From an uncultured Oscillospiraceae bacterium (GTDB lineage Bacteria > Bacillota > Clostridia > Oscillospirales > Ruminococcaceae): a stretch of DNA of 64,000 bases. The notes beneath the pieces are model-generated. The model worked only from the letters and a program-made list of their open reading frames with translations, was not told where the DNA came from and made no database searches. Positions 1-8,381 of this stretch are shown piece by piece; the first letter of the stretch is position 1; each line of letters starts with the position of its first letter. The stretch is taken from the NCBI GenBank assembly GCA_947522735.1, contig CANNTZ010000004.1:15589-79588 (forward strand), read 5' to 3'. The position numbers and the translations under genes are program-made.

Positions 1-630
1 GGTTATTCGCGAGCGGCTGTCCACGACGACGAGCAGACCCGACCTTGCGAGCTCCGTTATCCGCTCCCGCACAGTTGGCGTCACGCAGCCCTGCACAAGC
101 TGGTCGCTGACGCAGAGGACGCCGGAGCCCGGGGCGATACCTTCGAGTTTTTCGATGAGCCTGCGCTCCACATCGCGCGGTAGCGGTTCGTAGGATTCAA
201 AGTCGAGCCTCGGATCCTCGACCTCGATGCCGGTATAGCCGCGGCGCATCGGCTTGCAATAGGCGTTTGTGAAGCGCCCGGGCAGCTCGATAAGATCCGA
301 CGGGTCTATGCCGCGGCAGGCGAGCTCTTTTTTCAGGCATGCGCCGCGCCAGTCGTCCCCGGCCACGCCGATGAGCGACGTAGATCCGGGTCTCAGCGCG
401 CTGAGGTTTGCCGCCACGTTGCCGCCGGCTCCGGGAGACATGCGCTCCTGCGTGACCGGCAACGGATAATGCGGAGTTTCTCGCGAGAGGGCGCTACGCG
501 TCATGTCCGCCGACCAGTACACGTCGAGGCAGACGTCGCCGATGAGCGCGGCGTTTACTGTCCCAAGCCTGTCGATTATCTCCGCGAGCCGCCCGCGGCT
601 CATACCCTCAAACCGTTCCAAACCTTCCAT
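1..630 (-). CDS. PfkB-family carbohydrate kinase (3' end cut by window edge)
   Basis: The first 210 codons of a ribokinase/PfkB-type sugar kinase read from base 630 to the window edge without a stop. Visible marks are a start-proximal IGDVCLDVYW strand, the GAGGNVAANLSAL glycine-rich motif after about 70 residues, and a SLIGVAGDDWRG strand, an order resembling RfaE/HldE-type kinases. The catalytic GAGD motif lies outside the window, so substrate cannot be judged. The ATG at 630 follows a GGGTGAG ribosome site and a promoter at 672-700. It is divergent from nothing: the next gene on the same strand is the aminotransferase upstream, which ends 122 bases away. Family confident; substrate unknown. 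Confidence 0.8.
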   Translation of the reverse strand, partial: MEGLERFEGMSRGRLAEIIDRLGTVNAALIGDVCLDVYWSADMTRSALSRETPHYPLPVTQERMSPGAGGNVAANLSALRPGSTSLIGVAGDDWRGACLKKELACRGIDPSDLIELPGRFTNAYCKPMRRGYTGIEVEDPRLDFESYEPLPRDVERRLIEKLEGIAPGSGVLCVSDQLVQGCVTPTVRERITELARSGLLVVVDSRSRIT

Positions 631-671
631 AGTCTCACCCTTCTATACGTTTATCGAGGTATTCCGCTATT

Positions 672-700
672 ATTATAGCATACTCGGGTAATATTGTCAA
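672..700 (-). promoter_or_regulatory. Sigma-A promoter of the PfkB kinase gene
   Basis: On the minus strand TTGACA (700-695) is followed by 17 bases and TATAAT (677-672), a full consensus. Transcription would begin about 35 bases upstream of the ATG at 630. Confidence 0.8.
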
Positions 701-752
701 TCTGGTTAACAATATGTTTTATACATTATATTATCATACCGTTCGGGCTGAA

Positions 753-1901
753 TCAGACGCCGGATATTATTCCTTTTATCGCTGCAACAAGCTTCATAGC
801 CTGATTTTTATTGTTGAATGCACCAAAGCTTGCCCGGCAGACGCCGCGCCCGAGGGTGCCGAGCTTTTTGTGCGCCAGCGGTGCGCACTGATAGCCGCCG
901 CGCACTGCGAAGCCGCGGTCGTTCAGCAGCTCCGCCGTCCTCTCTCCGGAAAGTCCGGGCAGGTTGAATGCTATCACCGGAAGTCTGCGGCTTTGAAGCT
1001 TGTCTGCGCCGTAAAGCTCAACTCCCGGAAGCCGTGCAAGCTCACGGACGGTGTATTCTGCGAGAGAGCTCTCGTATTCGTGGATGCGGCGTATGCCGGT
1101 GCGCTCCACGAAGCTCATTCCCGCCGAAAGCGCGATTATCCCCGGAGCGTTGAGCGTGCCGCTTTCAAGGCGATCGGGCAAAAAATCCGGCTGACTGTAA
1201 TCGAGCGAGTTGCTGCCGGTGCCGCCGCGCAGCAGAGCCGCAGGCAGCTCCGGGCGTGCGCTCAACAGCAGCCCGGTGCCCATCGGACCGTAGAGCCCCT
1301 TGTGACCCGGCGCGCAGAGAAAGGTTATCCCGTCGCGGCTCATGTCGAGCGGCAGCACGCCCGCGCTCTGTGCCGCGTCCACCATCACCGGAACGCCCCT
1401 TTCGCGCGCCATAGCCGCTATCCGCCTCACCGGGTTCACGGCTCCCGTGACGTTAGAGGCGTGCGTCAGCGCTATCAGCCTCGTGTTTGGGCGCAGTGAC
1501 TCCGAAAAGCTGCGGACGGTGGCGTCCGGATCGGTCTCGAAGGTATCTGCCACGCTGTATTCACACACGCCGATACGTGCAAGATGATGCACCGGGCGCA
1601 GCACGGCGTTGTGCTCGATATCCGATATGACCACGTGCGAGCCGGGAGTGAGAACGCCGTTTATCACGAGATTTACGGCGTGGGTGCAGTTGGCTGTAAA
1701 GACGGTGTTCTCCGGATGGGGACAGCCGAACAGCCTTGCGGCGCGCTCGCGGCATTCGTACACCTTTTCCGCGCAGGCGAGCGACAGCCGGTGGCCGCTG
1801 CGGCCTGGGTTCGCTCCGTAAAAGCGCATGGCCGCGTTCATCGCGCGTATCGTCTCCTCCGGCTTTGGGAAAGTGGTGGCGGCGTTGTCGAAATAGATCA
1901 T
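753..1901 (-). CDS. Cysteine desulfurase-like class V aminotransferase
   Basis: A 382-residue PLP enzyme of the class V/NifS fold, most like the Firmicutes cysteine desulfurase family protein TIGR01977 (EF2568 type). It begins MIYFDNAATTFPKP. The PLP lysine is K201 in CAPGHKGLYG, D175 and Q178 in MVDAAQSAG hold the cofactor, and C339 in GGYQCAPLAHKKLGT is the expected persulfide cysteine. The usual His before that Cys is Gln here (GYQC). It would remove sulfur, or selenium, from cysteine/selenocysteine to give a protein-bound persulfide. It overlaps the DUF3343 gene by four bases (ATGA), implying one transcript and coupled translation. Donor versus selenocysteine-lyase activity cannot be told from sequence. 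Confidence 0.88.
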   Translation of the reverse strand: MIYFDNAATTFPKPEETIRAMNAAMRFYGANPGRSGHRLSLACAEKVYECRERAARLFGCPHPENTVFTANCTHAVNLVINGVLTPGSHVVISDIEHNAVLRPVHHLARIGVCEYSVADTFETDPDATVRSFSESLRPNTRLIALTHASNVTGAVNPVRRIAAMARERGVPVMVDAAQSAGVLPLDMSRDGITFLCAPGHKGLYGPMGTGLLLSARPELPAALLRGGTGSNSLDYSQPDFLPDRLESGTLNAPGIIALSAGMSFVERTGIRRIHEYESSLAEYTVRELARLPGVELYGADKLQSRRLPVIAFNLPGLSGERTAELLNDRGFAVRGGYQCAPLAHKKLGTLGRGVCRASFGAFNNKNQAMKLVAAIKGIISGV

Positions 1902-2203
1902 TTTCCGCCGCCCCCCTCCGGTTCACGCTGCTCGCGAAACGGTATTCCGGCGCTTTGCAGCGTTTGCCGTGCGCTTGCAAGCGTCTGTGCGCTGCCGTAT
2001 ACCTTTATAACATACCCGCAGCCAAAGCTGCGGTTGATCTCTCTGTCGCGCGCCACGAACGCGCGAAAGCCGCGCCGCTCGAGCAGCCGCTGCCCCTTTA
2101 TCGCGTAGGTGACGGAATTTATGAGGATATATCCGCTCTCGCCGCTGTTTTCATTATGCCTTTGTCCGGCGCCGCCGGATTGGTAGTAGTTGGCCGTGTT
2201 CAA
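1898..2203 (-). CDS. DUF3343 putative sulfur/selenium carrier-like protein
   Basis: A small protein of about 101 residues with the DUF3343 core: a SVTYAIKGQRLLERRGF strand-helix, then FVARDREINRSFGCGYVIKVYG, with the conserved cysteine in GCGY. Pfam PF11823 describes these as putative Se/S carrier-like proteins, usually beside NifS-like enzymes. That fits the four-base overlap with the desulfurase gene here. I place the start at TTG 2203 because GGAGG (2216-2212) lies 8 bases upstream. The in-frame GTG at 2212 overlaps the ribosome site and cannot use it. The C-terminus ends in a Gly-rich tail. The carrier role is inferred from family context. Confidence 0.72.
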   Translation of the reverse strand: MNTANYYQSGGAGQRHNENSGESGYILINSVTYAIKGQRLLERRGFRAFVARDREINRSFGCGYVIKVYGSAQTLASARQTLQSAGIPFREQREPEGGGGK

Positions 2204-2259
2204 ATTAATCACCTCCCGCCATACATCATATGCCGCGGCGCGCCGTGCTGACAGCAGAC

Positions 2260-2292
2260 AAAAAAGCCCCGCCCTTCAGAGAAAAGCGGAGC
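2260..2292 (-). terminator. Terminator after the downstream PHP gene
   Basis: On the minus strand GCTCCGC pairs with GCGGGGC (one G-U) around a short loop and is followed by six U. It lies just past the stop codon of the PHP gene that ends at 2313. Confidence 0.7.
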
Positions 2293-2312
2293 CTGAACAG
2301 ATGTGATCCGGC

Positions 2313-3137
2313 TCAGAGGAGACGGGAATATTTTATACCGCAGACCTCGGCGAAGCGGTCAAACGAGCCGCCGGAGTGTATTGCCGAGAAGTAGCCCGGC
2401 TCGTGCGAATCGGAGCCGGGATAGATACGGCAGCCGCACTCGCGTGCGATAGTCATTATGCGGATGAACTGACAGGGGAAGCCGTGAGCGTCGGAGCTCA
2501 TCCCCTCATGGGAGAGCATACGGCTGTTGACCTCGACGGGGATATCAAGCCCGGCGGCCATGGAAAAGCAGTATTCATATTCGCTGTCGGTTATGCCGTC
2601 AAGCAGCTCGTCGGCGATATCCCAGAAGCCGTAGGGCACGAACGGGTGACAGAGCGCCGTGTGAAAATCGCGCGCAAGCCGGCTTTCGGCGGCAAGGACA
2701 AAGCGGTCGAGCATCAGCCGCCGCACCTCGCGCGGCTCCCTGACCGACGGGTCGATGGCAACGTCTGGCATGTTGAGGTGAGTCGTCGGAATGAGGATAT
2801 AATCGAACAGCGGCGCGTGCTCCGGGCGGATTGCGAGCGTTCCGTCGATCTTCATCTCGGTCTCGCAGCCGAATAACAGCTCGATATCGTTCACGCCGTC
2901 AAGCTCGCGCCTGAGCGTCAGCAGGTTTTCGATCGTCTGCGGGAGCAGATATCTGTAGCGCGACCAGTGCGGGTCGAGCGGAGCGTCCCAAAGGTGGTTT
3001 GCAAAGCCGAGCGTTCTCATCCCAAGCGCGCGTGCGTTCGCGATATAGTCGCAGACATGTGCCTCCGGCGAGGCGCAGGGCGAGAGGCTCGTATGTATAT
3101 GAAAGTCGGTCTTGTTCTCCGAGGCGGGCAGAGTCAT
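2313..3137 (-). CDS. PHP-domain phosphatase (histidinol-phosphatase-like), copy 1
   Basis: A 274-residue PHP-superfamily metal-dependent phosphoesterase. Motif I is DFHIHTSLSPCA near residue 10; further metal-site strands include GFANHLW, LFGCETEM, AALCHPFVP-like TALCHPF and PGSDSHEPG near the end. These resemble HisK-type histidinol phosphatases, but no his genes are nearby, so the substrate is open. The start at 3137 is chosen because a CGGGAG site lies 9 bases upstream and the promoter at 3171-3199 puts the transcript start downstream of earlier in-frame ATGs; it also matches the paralogue's length. It is a tandem duplicate of the next gene, and the last 21 residues are identical in both. 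Confidence 0.82.
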   Translation of the reverse strand: MTLPASENKTDFHIHTSLSPCASPEAHVCDYIANARALGMRTLGFANHLWDAPLDPHWSRYRYLLPQTIENLLTLRRELDGVNDIELLFGCETEMKIDGTLAIRPEHAPLFDYILIPTTHLNMPDVAIDPSVREPREVRRLMLDRFVLAAESRLARDFHTALCHPFVPYGFWDIADELLDGITDSEYEYCFSMAAGLDIPVEVNSRMLSHEGMSSDAHGFPCQFIRIMTIARECGCRIYPGSDSHEPGYFSAIHSGGSFDRFAEVCGIKYSRLL

Positions 3138-3170
3138 GAGGGTCATCTCCCGGTTGTTGATTCGAACCAT

Positions 3171-3199
3171 ATTATACACCCGCAGGGCGCCGGCGTCAA
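3171..3199 (-). promoter_or_regulatory. Sigma-A promoter of PHP copy 1
   Basis: Minus strand TTGACG (3199-3194), 17 bases, TATAAT (3176-3171). It lies between the two PHP copies, so each is a separate transcript. Confidence 0.75.
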
Positions 3200-3267
3200 G
3201 CTGAGCATACGGCTTTTTTCGGGGAGGGGGAGATTTTGCACTTCATCACGGCGACGGAGGCAGGCAT

Positions 3268-3301
3268 AAAAAGCTCCGCTTTCTCTCTGTGAAAACGGAG
3301 C
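3268..3301 (-). terminator. Terminator after PHP copy 2
   Basis: Minus strand GCTCCG...CGGAGC stem with a 17-base loop followed by five U. It separates the two PHP genes transcriptionally. Confidence 0.65.
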
Positions 3302-3348
3302 ATACGCAGGATATCCGGGAATTTTTGGGGATAGGCGAGGCGTTCGGC

Positions 3349-4170
3349 TCAGAGGAGACGGGAATATTTTATGCCGCAGACCTCGGCGAAGCGGTCAAAC
3401 GAGCCGCCGGAGTGTATATCGGTGAAATAGCCCGGCTCGTGCGAATCGGAGCCGGGGTAGATGCGGCAGCCGCACTCGCGCGCGATAGTCATTATGCGGA
3501 TGAACTGATAGGGGAAGCCGTGCTTGTCGGTACTCATACCGCCTATGGAGAGTATGCCGCTGTTGATTTCGACCGGCACGCCGAGTCCTGCTGCCGTCGA
3601 GAAACAGTATTCGTATTCGCCGTCGGTTATGCCGTCGAGCAGCTCGTCGGCAATCTCAGAGAAGCCATAGGGTGTGAACGGATGGCAGAGCGCCGTGCGA
3701 AAATCGTGCGAGAGCCAGCTTTTGGCGGCGAGGACAAAACGGTCGAGCATCAGCCGCCGCACCTCGCGCGGCTCCCTGACCGACGGGTCGATGGTGATGC
3801 CGCGCAGGTGGAGGTGGTTTGTCGGTATGAGGATATAATCAAACAGCGGCGCGTGCTCCGGGCGGATGGCAAGCGTGCCGTCAAGCATAAGCTCGGTCTC
3901 GCAGCCGTGGAACAGCTCGATGCCGTCGGCGTTTCCAAGCTCGTTGCGGAGCGTCAGCAGCTTCTCCACCGTCTGCCTTGAGATGCGGCCGCGCGACCAG
4001 CGCGTATCGAGCGGAGGATCCCAGAGATGATCGGTGAATCCGAGAACCCTCATCCCGACCGCGCGAGCGTTCGCGATATAAGCCCCGGCGCGTGCATGGG
4101 GTACGGCGCAGGTCGAGAGGTTCGTGTGTATGTGAAAATCGATCCTGTTTCTGGAATCGGCGCAAGTCAT
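3349..4170 (-). CDS. PHP-domain phosphatase (histidinol-phosphatase-like), copy 2
   Basis: A 273-residue paralogue of the gene at 2313-3137, with the same PHP metal motifs: DFHIHTNLSTCA at the start, GFTDHLW, FHGCETELM, TALCHPFTPYGF and PGSDSHEPG. The N-terminal third has diverged from copy 1, while the C-terminal 60 residues are almost identical, as expected after a fairly recent duplication or gene conversion. The ATG at 4170 follows AAAGGAG by 8 bases and has its own consensus promoter at 4203-4231. Probable phosphoesterase; real substrate unknown. Confidence 0.82.
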   Translation of the reverse strand: MTCADSRNRIDFHIHTNLSTCAVPHARAGAYIANARAVGMRVLGFTDHLWDPPLDTRWSRGRISRQTVEKLLTLRNELGNADGIELFHGCETELMLDGTLAIRPEHAPLFDYILIPTNHLHLRGITIDPSVREPREVRRLMLDRFVLAAKSWLSHDFRTALCHPFTPYGFSEIADELLDGITDGEYEYCFSTAAGLGVPVEINSGILSIGGMSTDKHGFPYQFIRIMTIARECGCRIYPGSDSHEPGYFTDIHSGGSFDRFAEVCGIKYSRLL

Positions 4171-4202
4171 GGCAGTCAGCTCCTTTTGTTAATTTCAATA
4201 AC

Positions 4203-4231
4203 ATTATACCTTTGCCGGACGGAGATGTCAA
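4203..4231 (-). promoter_or_regulatory. Sigma-A promoter of PHP copy 2
   Basis: Minus strand TTGACA (4231-4226), 17 bases, TATAAT (4208-4203). It is back-to-back with the carrier promoter at 4250-4278. Confidence 0.82.
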
Positions 4232-4249
4232 GGCAGGCCGGGAAAAGTG

Positions 4250-4278
4250 TTTACTTCTGCGCTTTGGCGTGATATAAT
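4250..4278 (+). promoter_or_regulatory. Sigma-A promoter of the AEC carrier gene
   Basis: TTTACT (4250-4255), 17 bases, TATAAT (4273-4278) with an extended TGA just before the -10 box. The transcript start near 4285 rules out the upstream in-frame ATGs of the carrier gene. Confidence 0.78.
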
Positions 4279-4309
4279 GGTAATGACTTTTTTAAGGGAA
4301 GTGACGGAA

Positions 4310-5239
4310 TTGGAGAATACGCTCAGAGTGACGCTGGATCAGGCGCTGGTGTTTTTTATATTTATGGCGGTGGGCTTCATTTTTTGCCGGACAAAATGTG
4401 TTGCGGAAAACACAAGCAAGGTGATCTCTCAGGTGCTGATGAACGTGGTGCTGCCGGGGCTTTGCTTCAAGACCTTTTCGCAGAATATGACGGTGGCGAA
4501 CCTCGGGCACAACCTGAAATATCTCATCTGCGGCGCGGTGCTGGTCGTGGTGATGTTCGCAGTGGCGTATCCGCTTGGCCGCGCGTTCAGCAGGCGGGAG
4601 AACACGGTCGATATCTACCGCTATGCGCTTTGCGTGCCGAACGTGGGATATTTCGGCTATCCGATGATACAGGCGGTGTTCGGAGAGCAGGCGTTGACTG
4701 ACGCCATGGTGTTCACGATACCGATAAACCTCTTTATCTTCACCGTCGCGCAATACATGCTCGACCCGAAAAAGAAATTCACGCTCAAAAAGCTGCTCAA
4801 TCCGACGGTCATATCTATGGCCGCCGGAATCGCGGTCGGGATGAGCGGGCTGCGCATGCCGGAGATCGTCATGAAGGTCTGCGGAGGAGCAGCGGACTGC
4901 ATGTCGCCGCTCGCGATGATAATGACGGGCTTCGTGCTTGCAAAGATACCGCTGGGCAAGCTTCTGACAAACGCTCGCGCGTACCTTGTCACGCTGCTGC
5001 GGCTGGTGGTTATACCGGCGCTGATCTTCGGCGCGCTGCGGCTGCTCAGGCTGGAAAACGAGCTTGTTTTCATCGCGGCTACGATGTACGCTATGCCTGT
5101 CGGGCTTAACGCCGTCGTATTTCCCGAGGCGTTCGGCGGGGACAGCAGAACCGGCGCGCAGGTCTGCTTCATCTCGACTGCGTGTGCGTTGCTTACGCTG
5201 CCGCTCGTGTTCATGGCGCTCCGGCGCCTCGCGGGATAA
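4310..5239 (+). CDS. AEC-family (auxin efflux carrier type) membrane transporter
   Basis: About 309 residues of almost continuous hydrophobic segments (roughly ten membrane spans) arranged as two five-helix halves, as in the AEC/BASS-like carriers. Family marks are QVLMNVVLPGLCFKTF in span 2, the YALCVPNVGYFGYPM proline-break helix, and MPVGLNAVVF near the end. AEC members export organic anions or amino-acid-like solutes; this substrate is unknown. The start is placed at TTG 4310, ten bases after AAGGGA, because the promoter (-10 at 4273-4278) starts transcription too late for the in-frame ATG at 4283. GTG 4301 is an alternative. cysK follows 58 bases later, so export of a cysteine-pathway metabolite is possible but unproven. 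Confidence 0.85.
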   Translation: MENTLRVTLDQALVFFIFMAVGFIFCRTKCVAENTSKVISQVLMNVVLPGLCFKTFSQNMTVANLGHNLKYLICGAVLVVVMFAVAYPLGRAFSRRENTVDIYRYALCVPNVGYFGYPMIQAVFGEQALTDAMVFTIPINLFIFTVAQYMLDPKKKFTLKKLLNPTVISMAAGIAVGMSGLRMPEIVMKVCGGAADCMSPLAMIMTGFVLAKIPLGKLLTNARAYLVTLLRLVVIPALIFGALRLLRLENELVFIAATMYAMPVGLNAVVFPEAFGGDSRTGAQVCFISTACALLTLPLVFMALRRLAG

Positions 5240-5297
5240 CCACCGGCGCGCGAGATACATATTATATGATAAAGATCAATGGCTTCAGGAGGACACA

Positions 5298-6224
5298 ATG
5301 ATATACAACGATATTTTGGAGGCTATCGGCCACACGCCAATGGTGCGTCTGGGACGCATGTGCGAGCCGGGCTGCGCGCGGGTGCTGGTCAAATACGAAG
5401 GGCTGAATGTCGGCGGCTCGATCAAGACGCGCACTGCCTATAACATGATAAGGGCGGGCGAGGACGCGGGTATTATAACGAAGGACACCATCATCGTCGA
5501 GCCGACCAGCGGCAATCAGGGCATCGGGCTTGCTCTGATAGGAGCCGTGCGCGGCTACAGGACGCGGATAATCATGCCGGACTCGGTCAGCGAGGAGCGG
5601 CGCAAGCTCGTCATGCACTACGGCGCGGAGGTGGTGCTCATCCACGACAACGGAAACATCGGCGACTGTATAGCCGAGTGTCTTGCAACTGCGATGCGCA
5701 TGGCCGCCGAGGATCCGCGTGTTTTCGTGCCGCAGCAGTTCAGCAATCCCGCCAACCCGATGGCGCACCGCAACCACACCGCGCTCGAAATATTGGAGCA
5801 GGTCGCGGGGCCGATTGACGGCTTCTGCTCCGGCGTCGGCACCGGCGGCACCATCTCCGGCGTAGGCGAGACGCTCAAGGCGCTCAATCCCGATATAAAG
5901 ATATGGGCGGTGGAGCCTGAGCACGCTGCGATACTTGCGGGCGGTAACATCGGCACGCATCTCCAGATGGGCATCGGCGACGGCATCGTGCCGGACAATC
6001 TCAACAAGACGATCTACGACGATATCTACATCGTCTCCGACGAGGAGGCTATCTCGACCGCCAGGCGTCTTGCGCGAGAGGAGGGGCTGATGTGCGGGAT
6101 CTCAAGCGGCACGAACGTCGCCGCAGCGCTTGCCATGGCAAGGCTGCTCGGGGAGGGCAGAACCGTCGTCACCATCCTCCCCGACACCGCCGAGCGCTAT
6201 TTCAGCACCCCCCTCTTCGATTGA
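5298..6224 (+). CDS. cysK: Cysteine synthase (O-acetylserine sulfhydrylase)
   Basis: A 308-residue fold-type II PLP enzyme that makes cysteine from O-acetylserine and sulfide. The PLP lysine is K43 in GGSIKTRTA. TSGNQGIGLA (70-79) is the substrate loop, GTGGTISGVGE is the phosphate-binding glycine loop, and GISSGTN lies near the C-terminus. The Lys is followed by Thr-Arg rather than the more common Asp-Arg. Length is normal for CysK. The ATG at 5298 has AGGAGG seven bases upstream, and an ORF extension further upstream is spurious. No T-box or SAM element precedes it; it may be co-transcribed with the carrier gene. Confidence 0.93.
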   Translation: MIYNDILEAIGHTPMVRLGRMCEPGCARVLVKYEGLNVGGSIKTRTAYNMIRAGEDAGIITKDTIIVEPTSGNQGIGLALIGAVRGYRTRIIMPDSVSEERRKLVMHYGAEVVLIHDNGNIGDCIAECLATAMRMAAEDPRVFVPQQFSNPANPMAHRNHTALEILEQVAGPIDGFCSGVGTGGTISGVGETLKALNPDIKIWAVEPEHAAILAGGNIGTHLQMGIGDGIVPDNLNKTIYDDIYIVSDEEAISTARRLAREEGLMCGISSGTNVAAALAMARLLGEGRTVVTILPDTAERYFSTPLFD

Positions 6225-6462
6225 CCGCCGGGGAGGACAGCGCTTGCCGGAATGTCCGCGGTTCGGCTGTTCCTGCCGCGCGTGCGGGGCCTCGCGTTAC
6301 AGAGCGCGATAACATGGTTTCGCGGAGCGCGCGGCTTTGTATATTCTTTCGCCGCGGGATATGCGGGCGAGCCATGGAGCGATACGGCTTTTCGGAGAAG
6401 AGGTCTCAGCGGGTTTAATGCTGACATGTATCAGAGACAAAAAAATATCCGCAGACAGGATA

Positions 6463-6501
6463 CCCCTGAAGGAGCGATAGTCATGAGCGCACCTTCAGGG
6501 G
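6463..6501 (+). terminator. Long perfect hairpin, probable terminator
   Basis: CCCCTGAAGG (6463-6472) pairs perfectly with CCTTCAGGGG (6492-6501) around a 19-base loop. Only a weak U run (CCTTTGCGTT) follows, so it may be a poor terminator for cysK or a structured RNA end. Confidence 0.45.
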
Positions 6502-6526
6502 CCTTTGCGTTACGGCTAAATTGTAT

Positions 6527-6547
6527 CAAAGCGGCTGAATCATGCGC
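6527..6547. repeat. Dispersed intergenic repeat, copy 1
   Basis: Twenty of 21 bases match a copy at 40918-40938 (core CAAAGCGGCTGAAT). Similarity continues weakly beyond the core on one side (ACAATT), suggesting a degraded common element of about 35-40 bases. Confidence 0.5.
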
Positions 6548-6652
6548 TACCGCGACAAAGGCAGATACGGCCCACGACTGCGCCGCGCGGATAAGTCCAC
6601 GCAGCCGGTAGCGCGGCCGTTCTGTCGGGCGTTGCGGAGGCATTGAGCGTCG

Positions 6653-8008
6653 TCAATTTTTGAGGCTTTGGAGCGGGGCGGGGATTCGGCCGCCGCGATC
6701 AATGAAGCGTTTGGCGCTCTTTTCACAGAGCGGCATTACGGGACCGTAGCCGAGCAGTCCGCCGAAGCTGAGGGTTTCGCCGACTCCTTTGCCGATGGCG
6801 GGGATGACCCTGACGGCGGTCGTCTTGGAGTTGACCATGCCGATGGCGGCCTCGTCTGCGATGATTGCGGATATCGTCGCGGCAGTCGTATCGCCGGGGA
6901 CGACGATCATGTCAAGCCCAACCGAGCAGACGGCGGTCATTGCTTCAAGCTTGGTCAGCGTGAGCGTGCCGCACTCCGCGGCGGCAATCATGCCCTCGTC
7001 CTCTGTGACGGGGATGAACGCGCCGGAAAGCCCGCCGATGTGGGAGGAAGCCATCACGCCGCCCTTCTTGACGGCGTCGTTGAGCAACGCGAGCGCGGCG
7101 GTTGTGCCGTGGGTGCCGCAGCATTCGAGGCCCATCTCCTCGAGGATGCGTGCGACGGAGTCGCCGACGGCGGGAGTGGGCGCGAGGGAGAGATCGACAA
7201 TGCCAAAGGGCACGCCAAGCCTGCGCGACGCCTCTGTGCCGACAAGCTGCCCCATGCGCGTGACCTTGAAGGCGGTCTTTTTGATGATGTCCGCGACGTG
7301 GGTGAGGTCGCAGTCGCCGGCCTTTTTGAGTGCGGCATGAACGACGCCCGGCCCGGAAACGCCGACGTTGATTACGCAGTCCGGCTCGCCGGGACCGTGG
7401 AAAGCGCCCGCCATGAAGGGGTTGTCCTCCGGAGCGTTGCAGAAAACAACCAGCTTTGCGCAGGCAATGCAGCCGTTGTCCGCGCTGAGCAGCGCAGCCT
7501 CGCGGACTGTCTCGCCCATCATCTTCACGGCGTCCATATTGATGCCGGTTTTGGTGCTGCCGATGTTGACCGAGGAGCAGACGAGCTCGGTTTCGCTGAG
7601 CGCCTGTGGGATGGAGCGAATAAGCTCGCGGTCGCCGGAGCTGAAGCCCTTGTGGACAAGGGCGGAATAGCCGCCGATGAAGTTGACGCCGACGGCGCTC
7701 GCGGCGCGATCCATGGCGCGCGCATATTGTATCGGGTCGCCGCCTGAGGCCGCTGCCAGCATGGCCACAGGCGTTACCGCAATGCGCTTGTTGATGATCG
7801 GTATGCCGTACTCGCGCTCGATGCTCTCGCCGGTGACAACGAGCTTTTCGGCGCGGCTGGTGATCTTGTCATAGAGCTTTTCGCAGGAGCGGCCAATGTC
7901 CTCTGCGCAGCAGTCCAGCAGTGAAATGCCCATCGTGATGGTGCGGACGTCAAGGTGCTCGTCCTGTATCATATGGATGGTTTCCAGAATATCTCTTTCG
8001 TTAAGCAC
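6653..8008 (-). CDS. DUF711 / PFL family protein (UPF0210)
   Basis: A 451-residue cytoplasmic protein of the UPF0210/DUF711 family, whose crystal structures resemble glycyl-radical-type PFL barrels but which has no established reaction. Conserved stretches include [14 protein letters not shown] near residue 20, [49 protein letters not shown] and [19 protein letters not shown]. The start is GTG 8008, with AGGAAG eight bases upstream. It lies 74 bases after an ACT-domain gene on the same strand. This ACT-DUF711 pair is widely conserved in Firmicutes, which suggests that the small partner senses an amino acid for it. Confidence 0.9.
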   Translation of the reverse strand: MLNERDILETIHMIQDEHLDVRTITMGISLLDCCAEDIGRSCEKLYDKITSRAEKLVVTGESIEREYGIPIINKRIAVTPVAMLAAASGGDPIQYARAMDRAASAVGVNFIGGYSALVHKGFSSGDRELIRSIPQALSETELVCSSVNIGSTKTGINMDAVKMMGETVREAALLSADNGCIACAKLVVFCNAPEDNPFMAGAFHGPGEPDCVINVGVSGPGVVHAALKKAGDCDLTHVADIIKKTAFKVTRMGQLVGTEASRRLGVPFGIVDLSLAPTPAVGDSVARILEEMGLECCGTHGTTAALALLNDAVKKGGVMASSHIGGLSGAFIPVTEDEGMIAAAECGTLTLTKLEAMTAVCSVGLDMIVVPGDTTAATISAIIADEAAIGMVNSKTTAVRVIPAIGKGVGETLSFGGLLGYGPVMPLCEKSAKRFIDRGGRIPAPLQSLKN

Positions 8009-8082
8009 TGTGTTTCTTCCTATCGTTCAAAATTTCCGCGGGCTTCCCGCGCTGAATAAGCTGTTAGCCTTGCGCGGCGCGC

Positions 8083-8352
8083 TCATATCCTGTGCATCGA
8101 GTTGAAAATGTCCTCGTGCATTACGTGGATAGACAGTCCGAGGTCGCGCCCAAGCTGTTCGAGGCTCTCGACCATATCCGAGAACGGCATCGAAAGCTCG
8201 GTGATGTCCACCAGCATTATCATTGCGAACATGCTTTGAAGCACCGATTGGGTGACCTCGATGACGTTTGCGTTCGCCTCGGCGCATTTTCCGCTCACCT
8301 TTGCGAGTATCCCTACCATGTCCTTGCCAATAACGGTTATAACGGCTTTCAT
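8083..8352 (-). CDS. ACT domain protein (UPF0237)
   Basis: An 89-residue single ACT-domain protein: the MKAVITVIGKDMVGILAKVS first strand and helix, the NVIEVTQSVLQSMFAMIMLVDI hairpin, and a C-terminal helix ending HEDIFNSMHRI. ACT domains bind amino acids and regulate partner enzymes; this family is the standard upstream neighbour of DUF711. The ATG at 8352 follows AGGAGAG. It is 29 bases after the RluA gene and probably shares its transcript. Confidence 0.9.
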   Translation of the reverse strand: MKAVITVIGKDMVGILAKVSGKCAEANANVIEVTQSVLQSMFAMIMLVDITELSMPFSDMVESLEQLGRDLGLSIHVMHEDIFNSMHRI

Positions 8353-8381
8353 TGCTTTTTCTCTCCTGTTGCTTTGATTTG

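Larger units (their letters stand above)
6225..6652. other. Intergenic region without a recognisable gene
   Basis: 428 bases between cysK and the DUF711 gene, which converge. It holds one strong hairpin (6463-6501) and one copy of a dispersed 21-base repeat (6527-6547). I see no convincing coding frame, ribosome site or tRNA here. Confidence 0.6.

Noticed and set aside
6463..6501. A riboswitch or small RNA
   Set aside because: Only a single hairpin is visible, with no known conserved motif around it; kept as a probable terminator.
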